64,000 bases of DNA from Paractinoplanes pyxinae (lineage in GTDB: Bacteria; Actinomycetota; Actinomycetes; Mycobacteriales; Micromonosporaceae): the NCBI RefSeq assembly GCF_026626335.1, contig NZ_JAPNTZ010000001.1:992001-1056000 (forward strand), given 5' to 3'. How positions within the stretch are numbered: position 1 is the stretch's first letter; every line of letters begins with the position of its first letter. A program made the position numbers and the translations under genes. Below, in pieces: positions 23,499 through 31,607 of the stretch. Under the pieces are notes generated by a model. It worked only from the letters and a program-made list of their open reading frames with translations. It was not told the DNA's origin and did not search any database.

Positions 23499-24023
23499 CG
23501 AAGTTGTTCGTTGAGCGATAGTGCGTGTTTTGAGCGAGCAGTGCGCGTTTGAGCGAACGTGCGCGCCACCTGTCGGCCGTGCCGGTGAGGTCTGCGTTTG
23601 CGCTACGCAGCGGTTTCGCTTGTTCGGCGACTACGAGCGTCGGGCTCACGCGAAGGCCAGCACGAGAAAGACGATCGCGGCGAAGTTGTTCGTTTGAGCG
23701 AAGTGCTCGTTGAGCGACAGTGCGCGTTTGAGCAAGAAGTGCGCGTGTGAGCGAGCGATGCGCGTCAAGTGTTGGCTCGCCTGCACCACGCCGTGCACGT
23801 CCCCTTGGACTGGGGCGGCCACTTGCCCAGCCTGGAAGACACGGCCGCGCTGTCTAGGCGGTGAGGTCGCGTTCGCTGCTGCGTGACGACGCGGGGTTGA
23901 GCGAAGGTGCTCGTTAAGCGATAGTGCGCGTTTGAGCGAGTAGTGCTCGTTGAGCGATAGTGCGCGTTTGAACGAGCAATGCGTTGAGCGATAGTGCGCG
24001 TTTGGGCGGGCGTTGCGCGTTGA
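23499..24023. repeat. Three arrays of a 36-bp tandem repeat
   Basis: Arrays at 23499-23566, 23681-23764 and 23895-24023. In the third, units are clearest: 23911-23946 and 23947-23982 are each 36 bp, and 23983-24016 is a shortened copy. Each unit is two related 18-bp halves around TTGAGCGATAGTGCGCG and TTTGAGCGAGTAGTGC. The first two arrays begin with the same CGAAGTTGTTCGTT. As 36 is a multiple of three, the reverse strand stays open and would read a 12-residue repeat (KRALSLNEHYSL), but there is no RBS or family to support translation. The 115-130 bp segments between arrays are not repeated. The whole 757-bp gap between efflux and GNAT genes holds no convincing gene. Confidence 0.75.
23771..23863 (+). 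pseudogene. Possible gene-end remnant between repeat arrays
   Basis: One frame from 23772 reads 'LARLHHAVHVPLDWGGHLP', then SLEDTAALSRR and a stop, which looks more protein-like than its surroundings. It has no start or upstream domain and is flanked by repeat arrays. It may be the 3' end of a gene interrupted by repeat expansion. No family could be assigned. Confidence 0.2.
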
Positions 24024-24116
24024 GTGTCGGTTGGCGTCGGTGGTGTGTGCGCGGTTGCGGGGGTGGATGCTGGGTGTCGCGTTGTGGATCGTGGCGGACG
24101 GACTTGGGGGGAAGTC

Positions 24117-24608
24117 ATGGGTGAGGTTGCGCTGCGTGCGATTGAGGACTCGGATCTTGATCTGCTGTTCGCGATGATGCGGGATCCGGAGGCGGTGCGG
24201 ATGGCTGCGTTTGTGGCCAGGGATCCGGATGATCGGGCGGCCTTTGACGCTCACATGGCGAAGATCAGGGCTCGGGACGACGTGACCAATCGGGTGATCA
24301 CCCTGGATGGGCGGGTCGTGGGGAGCACCGCGGCCTTCGTCATTGAGGGGGACACCGAAGTGACTTACTGGGTGGACCGGAAGTACTGGGGGCGGGGGAT
24401 CGCTGGGCGGGCCCTCGCGCAGCTTCTGGAACTTGTTTCTGTGCGGCCGTTGTTCGGGCGGGCGGCCAGTGACAACGCCGGGTCGATTCGGGTTCTTGAG
24501 CGGGCCGGGTTCGTCAGGATTGGCACGGACGTGGGGTTCGCCGAGGCGCGGAAGGCGGAGATCGAGGAGACGATTTTGCGGCTTGACGGGCGCGGGGCGG
24601 GTTCGTGA
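24117..24608 (+). CDS. GNAT family N-acetyltransferase
   Basis: Encodes 163 residues. ATG at 24117 follows a G-rich RBS (GGGGGGAAG); upstream in-frame codons run into repeat DNA. The acetyl-CoA loop is seen as 'YWGRGIAGRALAQLL' (Q/RxxGxG/A type, about residues 88-102), followed by 'FGRAASDNAGSIRVLERAGFVRIG', the RimJ/RimL-like motif. Acceptor unknown. The coding strand from here to about 24.9 kb is richer in G runs than neighbouring genes. It overlaps the HAD gene by 4 bases (GTGA). Confidence 0.85.
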   Translation: MGEVALRAIEDSDLDLLFAMMRDPEAVRMAAFVARDPDDRAAFDAHMAKIRARDDVTNRVITLDGRVVGSTAAFVIEGDTEVTYWVDRKYWGRGIAGRALAQLLELVSVRPLFGRAASDNAGSIRVLERAGFVRIGTDVGFAEARKAEIEETILRLDGRGAGS

Positions 24609-25276
24609 TTCGAGCGGTGATCGTTGACGTTGATGACACGCTCTGTCTGACTGAGGCGGGCTCGTTCGAGCTGGTGAACGATGTGCTCGCGCGGATGGGG
24701 CGGCCGCCCATGTCGCGGGCGGTGCACAAGTCGACGTGGGGCGAAGTGCTGCTGGATGCGATGCCGGTGCGGTCGCCTGGGGTCGACCTGGAACGGTTCG
24801 CCGAGGTGTTCCCGGGGGTGCTGCGGGAGTATCTGGCGGCGGGGCGGCTCGACGTCGTGCCGCCGGAGAATCTGGAAGCGCTCGACAAGCTGGTTCTGGG
24901 CGGCCGGACCGTGCTGCTGTTGACCTCGCGCGCCGAGGCTGAGGTCGAGCACATGCTGGCTCCGGACCATGTGCTGGCCGGGCGGGTCAGCGGCGCCTAC
25001 CACCAGGGCAACACGCGGTTCCGCAAGCCGGATCCGCGTGCCTTCGACGAACTGCTCGCCGAGACCGGGTTCACGCCGGCCGAATGTGTCTACGTGGGTG
25101 ACTCGCCGGGTGACGCGGTCGCCGCCGGCGGCGCGGGCATCCGCTTCATCGCCTGCCTGCAGAGCGGCGTGCGCCGTCTCGACGAGTTCGACCAGCGCCA
25201 CGTCACCGCCGTGATCGAGACGTTCCCCGGCCTACCCGCCGCCGTCGACCAGCTCGACACTCCGGCCGTCCCGTAG
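24605..25276 (+). CDS. HAD family hydrolase (phosphatase-like)
   Basis: Encodes 223 residues from a GTG overlapping the GNAT stop. Motif I 'VDVDDTLCLTE' has the nucleophile Asp; motif II 'LLLTSRAE'; motif III Lys in 'RFRKPDPRAFDE'; motif IV 'VYVGDSPGDAVAAGGAG'. The cap insertion after motif I is alpha-helical (C1 type), as in phosphoglycolate phosphatase-like enzymes. Substrate unknown. Likely co-transcribed with the acetyltransferase. Confidence 0.88.
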   Translation: MIRAVIVDVDDTLCLTEAGSFELVNDVLARMGRPPMSRAVHKSTWGEVLLDAMPVRSPGVDLERFAEVFPGVLREYLAAGRLDVVPPENLEALDKLVLGGRTVLLLTSRAEAEVEHMLAPDHVLAGRVSGAYHQGNTRFRKPDPRAFDELLAETGFTPAECVYVGDSPGDAVAAGGAGIRFIACLQSGVRRLDEFDQRHVTAVIETFPGLPAAVDQLDTPAVP

Positions 25277-25655
25277 CCAGCGCCGAGCTCGAGCGATCCG
25301 CCAATTTCGGCCGATCGGGCCGCTTATCAGGTGAGTCGCAGTCGCTCGTCCGGCGAACGTACCTGGGAGCGGAGGCGCGCCTGCTCGTCGGCCCGGTCGT
25401 GGCTGCGGGATTTGGTCACCGTCGGGCTGGGGATGCTCGGCCGCCTTGCCGTGGTCCAGTTCTGAGCCCTCGAATTCGCTTGCCGGTCGCTTGCCGGGAG
25501 GTGCCGGACGGGGATCGGCCGGCTGCCGACGAGGCAAACCGCCGGGGCTTTGAGCAGCCCGGCGGTTTAAATGCGATTCGGTGCTTGCCTCGCGTTCGAA
25601 CGTCGGCTCGGGTGGAGATTGACCGCCGGGCTGGCGGGCCCGGCGGTCCTGCCGC
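25277..25655. other. Intergenic region with duplicated 3' end of the DUF808 gene
   Basis: No convincing gene. A 24-bp segment at 25575-25598 (GATTCGGTGCTTGCCTCGCG and on) recurs with one mismatch at 25663-25686, where it forms the last codons of the DUF808 gene (reverse frame EREASTESH). Both copies are preceded by CCCGGCGGT, so about 40 bp at the gene's 3' end has been duplicated into the spacer. A 30-codon reverse ORF (25327-25419, GTG start, ending RADEQARLRSQVRSPDERLR-like) is possible but lacks an RBS. Confidence 0.5.
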
Positions 25656-27023
25656 TCAATGTGATTCGGTGCTTGCTTCGCGTTCGGTCTTGGCCGTCGG
25701 CTCGGCTGGACGCTCACCGCCGGTCGTTTGCTGACCGCCGGCTCGCGGCGTCGAGGGCGTCGGGGGAGCGGCATCGGGGCTGGTGGCGACGGGCTCGTCG
25801 TGTTTCGCGGGGTGCGTTTCGGTCGTGGTCGTGGCCTTGTCGGCCGGTGTGGTAGCGCTCTTGGCAGCGGGTTCGTCGTCGGTGGCGGTGACCGCGCCGG
25901 TCGAGGGCGTGGCGGGCCGGGCGTCGGGCGTGCCGGCGGCATCAGACTTGTGGGCGGTGTCGGGCGTGGGCGCGGCATCCGAGGTGCGGGCGGCGTTCGG
26001 CGTGCCGGCGGTGTCGAGTGTGCCGGCGGCGTGCGGCGTGCCCGCGATATCCGAGGGGCGGGCGGCGTTCGGCGTGTGGGCGTCGGCGGGGTGGTGGGCG
26101 TCGGGCTTGCGGCGGTGGACTGTGTAGGTCATCACCAGGACGATGAGGGCGCCGACGATCAGGCCCAGGATGGCGCTGGCGATCGTGTTGACCAGCCAGC
26201 CGATCAGGCCGCCCAGCGCGCCGGTGGCGTCGTGGGCCGCTTCCTCCAGGTGGTGGACCTGCTCGTACAGCCAGTGCCAGCCCAGCTCGTCGGTGCCTAC
26301 CAGCAGGATGTGGCCGCCCACCCAGAGCATGGCGGCCGTGCCGATGATGGTCAGGGCGGTCAGCACGATGGGCATGGCCTTGACCAGGCCGCGGCCGAAG
26401 CCGGCGATCGGGCCGGACAGCTGGGACAGGCGCAGGCCGGCGTCGTCCATTTTCACGATCAGGCCGACCACGCCGTACACCAGGACGGTCATGACCAGCG
26501 CGACCACGGCCAGGATGGCCAGGCGGGACCAGAACGGCTCGTCGATGACCTCGTTCAGCGTGATGACCATGATCTCGGCCGAGAGGATCAGGTCGGTGCG
26601 CACCGCGCCGCCGACCAGGGTCTTCTCGTCGGGGGCCTTCTCCTCGCCCGCGCCGTGGGCGTCGTGGTGGGCGATCTTGGCCCAGACCTTTTCCGCGCCC
26701 TCGTAGCAGAGGTAGGCGCCGCCCAGCATCAGGATCGGGGTGAGCAGCCAGGGCACGAACTGGCTGAGCAGCAGGATCGCGGGCAGAATGATCAGGAACT
26801 TGTTGCGGAGCGAGCCGATCGCGATGCGCTTGATGATCGGGACTTCCCGCTCGGCCGCCAGGTTGCGCACGTACTGGGGCGTGACCGCGGCGTCGTCGAT
26901 CACGACACCGGCTGCCTTGGCGCCGGCTTTCGCGGCGGCCGCCCCGATGTCGTCGACCGACGCGGCAGCGGCGCGAGCCAGCACCGCCACGTCATCCAGC
27001 AGGGCTACGAGTCCACCGGCCAA
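25656..27023 (-). CDS. DUF808 (YedI-like) membrane protein with long low-complexity tail
   Basis: Encodes 455 residues. Residues about 1-315 match the DUF808 family, which are inner-membrane proteins of unknown function: MAGGLVALLDDVAVLARAAA at the start, 'TPQYVRNLAAEREVPIIKRIAIGSLRNK', and several hydrophobic segments ending near residue 300 (AIILGLIVGALIVLVMTYTV-like). DUF808 proteins are normally about 300 residues; the remaining 140 are Ala/Thr/Pro/Asp-rich with imperfect repeats of the type AGTPDAARTSD. The tail is probably cytoplasmic and disordered. The very end coincides with a short direct repeat duplicated downstream. Confidence 0.85.
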   Translation of the reverse strand: MAGGLVALLDDVAVLARAAAASVDDIGAAAAKAGAKAAGVVIDDAAVTPQYVRNLAAEREVPIIKRIAIGSLRNKFLIILPAILLLSQFVPWLLTPILMLGGAYLCYEGAEKVWAKIAHHDAHGAGEEKAPDEKTLVGGAVRTDLILSAEIMVITLNEVIDEPFWSRLAILAVVALVMTVLVYGVVGLIVKMDDAGLRLSQLSGPIAGFGRGLVKAMPIVLTALTIIGTAAMLWVGGHILLVGTDELGWHWLYEQVHHLEEAAHDATGALGGLIGWLVNTIASAILGLIVGALIVLVMTYTVHRRKPDAHHPADAHTPNAARPSDIAGTPHAAGTLDTAGTPNAARTSDAAPTPDTAHKSDAAGTPDARPATPSTGAVTATDDEPAAKSATTPADKATTTTETHPAKHDEPVATSPDAAPPTPSTPRAGGQQTTGGERPAEPTAKTEREASTESH

Positions 27024-27113
27024 GACAAGTCCTTCCTCAGTTCGGGCACGTGCGTGCCCTCACATTCTCGCCTAGGTGGGCACGCCGCGCCGTCGGGGCC
27101 AGAATGCAGGCTT

Positions 27114-27461
27114 ATGCGGGTACGTTTCGGGCGGGTGTACGACGAGCCGGTCGACAAGGCGACAACACGGGTGCTGGTCGACCGCCTTTGGCCAAGGGGC
27201 ATGACGAAGGAGCGTGCCGCGCTCGACGAGTGGTGCAAGCAGGTCGCCCCCTCGACCGAGCTGCGCCAGTGGTACGGCCACGACCCGGACAAGTTCGCCG
27301 AGTTCCGCCGCCGCTACGAGGCCGAGCTGGCCGCGGGGGAGCAGGCCCGACAGCTGGCCCACCTGCGGGAGTTGGCCGAGAAACCGCTGCTCCTGCTGAC
27401 CGCGAGCAAAAACGCGGACATCAGTGAGGCGGCCGTTCTGGCCGCCCTGCTCAATCGGTGA
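27114..27461 (+). CDS. DUF488 family protein
   Basis: Encodes 115 residues, usual family size. 'VRFGRVYDEP' near the start, 'RVLVDRLWPRGMTKE' (about 19-33) and 'FRRRYEAEL' are characteristic of DUF488, a small single-domain family of unknown function. ATG at 27114 has a weak RBS. The 3' end overlaps the convergent MarR gene by 11 bp. Confidence 0.88.
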   Translation: MRVRFGRVYDEPVDKATTRVLVDRLWPRGMTKERAALDEWCKQVAPSTELRQWYGHDPDKFAEFRRRYEAELAAGEQARQLAHLRELAEKPLLLLTASKNADISEAAVLAALLNR

Positions 27462-27885
27462 TCGCCCGCAACGTACGCAAAAAGGCTTCATAATCCTCCC
27501 GGCCGACCTTCTGCGCGTACCGGTTCTCGATGTCGGCCACGATCCGGTCGGAGAGCCGCATCAGTTCGAGGCCGCGACCGGTCGGCATGACCAGCTTGGC
27601 CCTGCGGTCGGCCGGATCGGGAACCCGTTCCACGTACCCTAATTTCTCCAGTTCGTCGAGGATCGCCCCGATGGTCTGTTTGTTGCGGCCGGCCAGCCGG
27701 GTCAACTCGTTCTGCCGCAGGCCGTCCTCGTCGAGGTGGGCCAGCACCGCCCCGTGCTGCGGGCGCAGGTCACCGAAGCCGTGTTCCGCGCTTATCCGGA
27801 ACAGTTCGCCCTGCAACCCGAACAGCAGGCGGGTCGCGAGCATCCCGAGGTCGGGCAACTCCGCCTTGCGTGCGCTGCGTCCCAT
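27451..27885 (-). CDS. MarR family transcriptional regulator
   Basis: Encodes 144 residues from the ATG at 27885, which has GGGAG at a proper distance; the longer frame would begin at a TTG inside the operator. Winged helix with 'NELTRLAGRNKQTIGAILDELEKLGYVERVPDPADRRAKL' covers recognition helix and wing. Divergent from the monooxygenase-like and quinone oxidoreductase genes, with two palindromes in between, so it likely represses them and itself until a phenolic or quinone-type ligand appears. Confidence 0.9.
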   Translation of the reverse strand: MGRSARKAELPDLGMLATRLLFGLQGELFRISAEHGFGDLRPQHGAVLAHLDEDGLRQNELTRLAGRNKQTIGAILDELEKLGYVERVPDPADRRAKLVMPTGRGLELMRLSDRIVADIENRYAQKVGREDYEAFLRTLRAITD

Positions 27886-27900
27886 GTAACTCCCGTCATA

Positions 27901-27932
27901 GTCCAATTACTGGACGGTCCAATCTTTGGACC
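27901..27932. promoter_or_regulatory. Twin MarR-type operators
   Basis: GTCCA-ATTAC-TGGAC (27901-27915) is immediately followed by GGTCCA-ATCTT-TGGACC (27916-27932). Both are perfect inverted repeats with 5-bp spacers, centred 16 bp apart, between the MarR start (27885) and the divergent gene start (27947). Confidence 0.75.
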
Positions 27933-27946
27933 ATATCGTAACCGGC

Positions 27947-28231
27947 ATGGCTACCGTCGAACTGACCCGGTTCCGGGTCGACCCCGCCCGCGAGGCGGAT
28001 CTGCTGCGGGCCCGCCCCGCCATGCTCGCCGACTTCCGCGCCGACCGCGCCGGCTTCCTCGACGCTCACCTCGTGCGGCTGCCGGGCCACGAATGGCTCG
28101 ACTTCGTGCTGTGGGAAAGCCCCGAGGCGTTCGCCGCGTCGCGGGCCAAGGGCGCCAACCGGCCCGGCATCGCCGCCTTCTTCGCCGCGATCGGCGAGCT
28201 GGTGAGCTCGGAAGAGGGGGTGACCGAGTGA
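27947..28231 (+). CDS. Small antibiotic-biosynthesis-monooxygenase-like protein
   Basis: Encodes 94 residues with MATVEL at 27947 as the preferred start. A dimeric ferredoxin-like fold is suggested by 'ELTRFRVDPAREADLLRARPAMLADFRADRAGF' (the region spans residues about 4-36) and 'FVLWESPEAFAAS'. Relatives include ABM-type monooxygenases and heme- or quinone-binding proteins. It overlaps the quinone oxidoreductase start by one base (TGATG), and both sit opposite MarR, so a quinone-related detoxification role is plausible. Confidence 0.65.
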   Translation: MATVELTRFRVDPAREADLLRARPAMLADFRADRAGFLDAHLVRLPGHEWLDFVLWESPEAFAASRAKGANRPGIAAFFAAIGELVSSEEGVTE

Positions 28232-29196
28232 TGCGGGCCGCCTGGTACGACAAGCAAGGTCCCGCGGCCGAGGTGCTGCGGGTGGGCGAGATGCCCGTGC
28301 CGCAACCGGCGAAAGGCGAATTGCGCGTACGTGTTCACGCCTCGGGCATTCATGTCGGTGACATCGGCAAGCGACAGGGCTGGTGGGGCTCCACCATGCC
28401 GTACCCCCGCGTCATCCCGCACGGCGACGGCGCCGGCGTGGTCGACGCCGTCGGCGAGGGCGTCGACGCGAACCGGGTCGGCCAACGGGTCTGGGTCTAC
28501 CTTGCCCAGTCCTACCGTCCCTTCGGTACGGCCGCCGAGTACACCGTCGTCCCGGCCGCCCACGCCGTCCCGCTCCCTGACGACGTGCCGTTCACCCAGG
28601 CAGCCGGCCTCGGCATTCCCGGCATCACCGGCCACCGCGCGGTCTTCGCCGACGGCCCGGTCACCGGCCAGCGGGTTCTGGTCACCGGCGCACTGGGCGC
28701 CGTCGGCCGGGCCGCTGTGGCCGTCGCCCGCCGCGGTGGCGCCACGGTGATCGCGACCGTCCGCCATCCCGATCAGGTCGAGGCGGCCCTCGCAACCGGC
28801 GCCCACCACGTCGTCGATGTCTCGTCGGAAGACCTCGTCGAGGCGGTGGGGGAGCCGGTCGACCGGATCGCCGAACTCGCCTTCGATCGCAACGCCGGGC
28901 TGGACGAGAAGCTGCTGGCCTACGGCGGTGTGATCGCCACCTACGCCACGACCGAGGCGGAGCCCCGGATCCCGTACTGGCCGCTGGCCTTCAAGAACAT
29001 CACCGTGCGCTTCCTCAGCAACGACGACTTCCCGGAAGACGCCAACGACCTGGCCGCCCGCGACCTGACCCCGGCGCTCGCGGCCGGCGATCTGCGCTAC
29101 CCGATCGCGGCCGAGCTGCCGCTGGACGAGATCGTGCGGGCCCACGAACTGGTCGAGAACCCCGCCACTCCGGGCCGGGTGGTCCTGGTCTTGTAA
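28231..29196 (+). CDS. Zinc-independent quinone oxidoreductase (MDR family)
   Basis: Encodes 321 residues. N-terminal GroES-like domain ('MRAAWYDKQGPAAEVLRVGE') and a nucleotide-binding domain with 'VLVTGALGAVGRAAVAVARRGGATVIATVR' (AxxGxxG type). No zinc-ligand Cys/His set is present, as in QorA-type NADPH:quinone reductases. It reduces quinones or enones with NADPH. Coupled to the small monooxygenase-like gene and probably under MarR control. Confidence 0.88.
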   Translation: MRAAWYDKQGPAAEVLRVGEMPVPQPAKGELRVRVHASGIHVGDIGKRQGWWGSTMPYPRVIPHGDGAGVVDAVGEGVDANRVGQRVWVYLAQSYRPFGTAAEYTVVPAAHAVPLPDDVPFTQAAGLGIPGITGHRAVFADGPVTGQRVLVTGALGAVGRAAVAVARRGGATVIATVRHPDQVEAALATGAHHVVDVSSEDLVEAVGEPVDRIAELAFDRNAGLDEKLLAYGGVIATYATTEAEPRIPYWPLAFKNITVRFLSNDDFPEDANDLAARDLTPALAAGDLRYPIAAELPLDEIVRAHELVENPATPGRVVLVL

Positions 29197-29245
29197 GTGT
29201 TCAGTGGGCTGCGCGAGGATCACTGCAGGACGGGGAGGTGCTGCC

Positions 29246-30175
29246 GTGCGAGGCTGGGGCGAACTGGCGCTGCGCGTCACGGCCTCCGGCGGCCTCGGCA
29301 TCTGGCACATGCGCCCAAAAGCGTTGCGCCGCCGCCGTTCCCAGCACGCCGCCTGCTCCGGCTGCCATCGGCGGCACCACCGGCTGATCTGGTTGTTCGG
29401 TGTGCTGGCGGGTCTGCAGCTGGCGGGCATCCTCGGGCTGGTCACGCTCGGCCTGGGCGCGCCGGTCTGCCCGGCGCCGGCCTGGTTCCCGCCGGCGGAC
29501 GCCGCCGCCTACACGCGTGAGAACAATTCGGCCGCCGTACGCCTGGGACAGCTCGTCACGGCCGGGCCGACCGGGCTGGCTCTGCTCTACGGCAAGGCCC
29601 GGGGCGCCGACGTCTGCCGGTTCGCTCCCAACGGGACGCTCGTGGCGCGGATGTCGAGCGGCTTCGCCCGCGGCGGCACGATGTACGGCCATGCCTTCCT
29701 CACCTATCCGCGGCACGGCCTCACGTACGAGGAACTGGTGCCGCTCAAGCAGCACGAGTCCCGCCACACCGCCCAGTGGGCCACCTTCACCGCGCTCGGC
29801 GGCCCGCTGGCGTTCCCGCTCACCTACGCCGCCGACGAGGCGATCGCCCCCGGCGTCCACAATCACTTCGAGCAGGCGGCCGGGCTGAGCGACGGCAACT
29901 ACCCCGACCCGGACGGTCCTTCGCCGGCCACCAGCCGGCTGCTGATCCTGCTCGCGGCCGTGGGGGTGGTCTGGTTCGAGCACCACCGGTTCCGCCGCCA
30001 CCTGCGGCTGCTGGCCACCTTCGTCAGGCACCGGAAGGAAGAGACGCCCTGGTGGCACGCGCACACCGAACCCGTCGGTCCCGGCCCGCTGGCCGAGCAG
30101 CGAAGGCTGTGGCAGCTGGGCTGCGCCGGCTGCGGCCACCTCCCCGCGAAGCCCCCGTCAATCGTCCACAGGTGA
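29246..30175 (+). CDS. Membrane protein of unknown function with His-Glu-rich motif
   Basis: Encodes 309 residues from a GTG at 29246 with GGGGAGG upstream. A Cys/His cluster near the N-terminus (HAACSGCHRRHH), a hydrophobic helix (about residues 48-70), an extracytoplasmic or luminal domain, and a second helix near 235-250 (LLILLAAVGVVWF). The middle contains 'VPLKQHESRHTAQWATF', an HESRH arrangement resembling HExxH metal sites but with Ser-Arg between. A second Cys pair occurs at the C-terminus (GCAGCGH). The paired CxxC-type clusters at both ends suggest metal or redox binding. No family recognised. The 3' end overlaps the SARP-like gene by 18 bp. Confidence 0.65.
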   Translation: MRGWGELALRVTASGGLGIWHMRPKALRRRRSQHAACSGCHRRHHRLIWLFGVLAGLQLAGILGLVTLGLGAPVCPAPAWFPPADAAAYTRENNSAAVRLGQLVTAGPTGLALLYGKARGADVCRFAPNGTLVARMSSGFARGGTMYGHAFLTYPRHGLTYEELVPLKQHESRHTAQWATFTALGGPLAFPLTYAADEAIAPGVHNHFEQAAGLSDGNYPDPDGPSPATSRLLILLAAVGVVWFEHHRFRRHLRLLATFVRHRKEETPWWHAHTEPVGPGPLAEQRRLWQLGCAGCGHLPAKPPSIVHR

Positions 30176-31564
30176 CGGAAAGCGCAGCCGGGCCGCCGCC
30201 CGGGCCAGGGCGAGGGGCTGCCGCCCGCACGCCTCGATGACGTCGTCCCATCGGCCCGCCGGCCCGGGCAGGCGCCGTTCGAGCATTTCGCGGGCCGCCC
30301 GCCGGTCGAGCACGCCGACCCGCATCAGGTGGGCGCCGTCGTGGGCGGCCAGTTCGAGCAGCGGCGACCGGCTGGTCACCAGCACCAGGCTCGCGGGGGA
30401 GCTGGGCAGCAACGAGCGCACCGCCGCCGCGTTCCGCACGTTGTCGAGCAGGATCAGCAGCCGCCGGCCGGCGGTCAGGCTGCGGTACGCCCCGACCTGC
30501 GCGTCGGCCGTGCCGGGCACCTCGGACGCCGGCAGGCCCAGGGCGAACAGCAGCGACAGCACCGTGTCCCGCTGGTCGCCGCGCAGGTCGAGGTAGAGCT
30601 GGCCGTCCGGGAACTCGGCGGCGATCCGGTGCGCGAAGGCCACCGCCAGCGCCGACTTGCCCGACCCGGACGGCCCGTCGATCGCCACCACCAGCGGGCC
30701 GCGGCGCCCGTCGTCGCGCAGCCCGCCGGCCAGCCGGTCCAGCGCGGCCAGCTCCGGTTCGCGCCCGCCGAAGTACGGCGGGTCCGGCGGCAGCTGGGCC
30801 GGCCGCGTAAACGGGGTCAGCACCCGCTGCTGCGCCTCCTGCAGCTCGCGGCCCGGGTCGATGCCCAGTTCGTCGGCCAGCCGGGCGCCCACCGAGCGAT
30901 ACACGGCCAGCGCCTCGGCCTGATGCCCGGCCGTGGCCAGCGTGGTCACGAGGGCGGCCTGGACGACCTCGTTCAGCGGGTCGCGCTCGGCCGCCTGGCG
31001 CAGCGGGCCCAGCAGACGGGCGGGCTGCCCCAGCCGGTCGGCGATCCGGGCCGCCGCGACGACCGCGTCGGACAGCTCGCCGTCCAGGCTCGCGAAGATC
31101 GACCGGGCCGCCGCCGTCTCGGCCAGGCCCTCGCCGGCCGGGCCCTGGGCCAGCCGCAGGGCTCCGGTGTAACAGTCGAGGGCCGCATCGAACTCGTCCC
31201 GGCTCGCGTGCGCCCTCGCCTCGGTGACGAGCTCGCGGAACCGGGTGAGGTCAAGCGTCTCGGCGCCCGCCGCGAAGCGGTACCCGTTGCCGTGGCGGGC
31301 CAGATAGGCGCCCGGCGCCCGTGGCGTGAGCCCCGGCTCGAGCAGCCGGCGCAGCGAACCCACGTACTTGTGAATGACGTTGACCGCACTGGCCGGCGCG
31401 TCCGGCCCCCACAGCAGCTCGATCAGTTCCGTCATGCCGATCGGCCGGCCGGCCCGGGCCAGCAGCAGCGCCAGCACCACCCGTTGCTGACGTGGCCCCG
31501 GGTCCACCTCGTCGTTCCCCCGCCGAATCCGGATCGGGCCGAGGACCTGCAGATGCAGCGCCAT
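30158..31564 (-). CDS. AfsR/SARP-type regulator with NTPase domain, no TPR part
   Basis: Encodes 468 residues. An OmpR-like winged helix (about 1-95, with 'RQQRVVLALLLARAG' and 'NVIHKYVGSLRRLLEPG') is followed by a bacterial transcriptional activation domain (about 100-245, ending 'LGIDPGRELQEAQQRVL') and an NB-ARC P-loop domain with GPSGSGKS at 297-304 and 'LLILLDNVRN' as Walker B. AfsR proteins usually continue with TPR repeats (900-1000 residues); here the chain ends within the NB region. SARPs activate secondary metabolite operons; none is recognisable next door. It lies 43 bp downstream of, and on the same strand as, the LAL regulator. Confidence 0.85.
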   Translation of the reverse strand: MALHLQVLGPIRIRRGNDEVDPGPRQQRVVLALLLARAGRPIGMTELIELLWGPDAPASAVNVIHKYVGSLRRLLEPGLTPRAPGAYLARHGNGYRFAAGAETLDLTRFRELVTEARAHASRDEFDAALDCYTGALRLAQGPAGEGLAETAAARSIFASLDGELSDAVVAAARIADRLGQPARLLGPLRQAAERDPLNEVVQAALVTTLATAGHQAEALAVYRSVGARLADELGIDPGRELQEAQQRVLTPFTRPAQLPPDPPYFGGREPELAALDRLAGGLRDDGRRGPLVVAIDGPSGSGKSALAVAFAHRIAAEFPDGQLYLDLRGDQRDTVLSLLFALGLPASEVPGTADAQVGAYRSLTAGRRLLILLDNVRNAAAVRSLLPSSPASLVLVTSRSPLLELAAHDGAHLMRVGVLDRRAAREMLERRLPGPAGRWDDVIEACGRQPLALARAAARLRFPSPVDD

Positions 31565-31607
31565 CGTCGATCACCCCCGGCCACGACGCTAGGCAGGCGG
31601 GGATCGG

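Noticed and set aside
23499..24023. CRISPR array
   Set aside because: The repeats are contiguous, with no unique spacers of uniform length, and no cas genes are nearby.
23646..24254. A reverse 202-codon frame through two repeat arrays as a real repeat protein
   Set aside because: It overlaps the GNAT gene start, lacks an RBS, and the periodic peptide follows from a 36-bp DNA repeat divisible by three.
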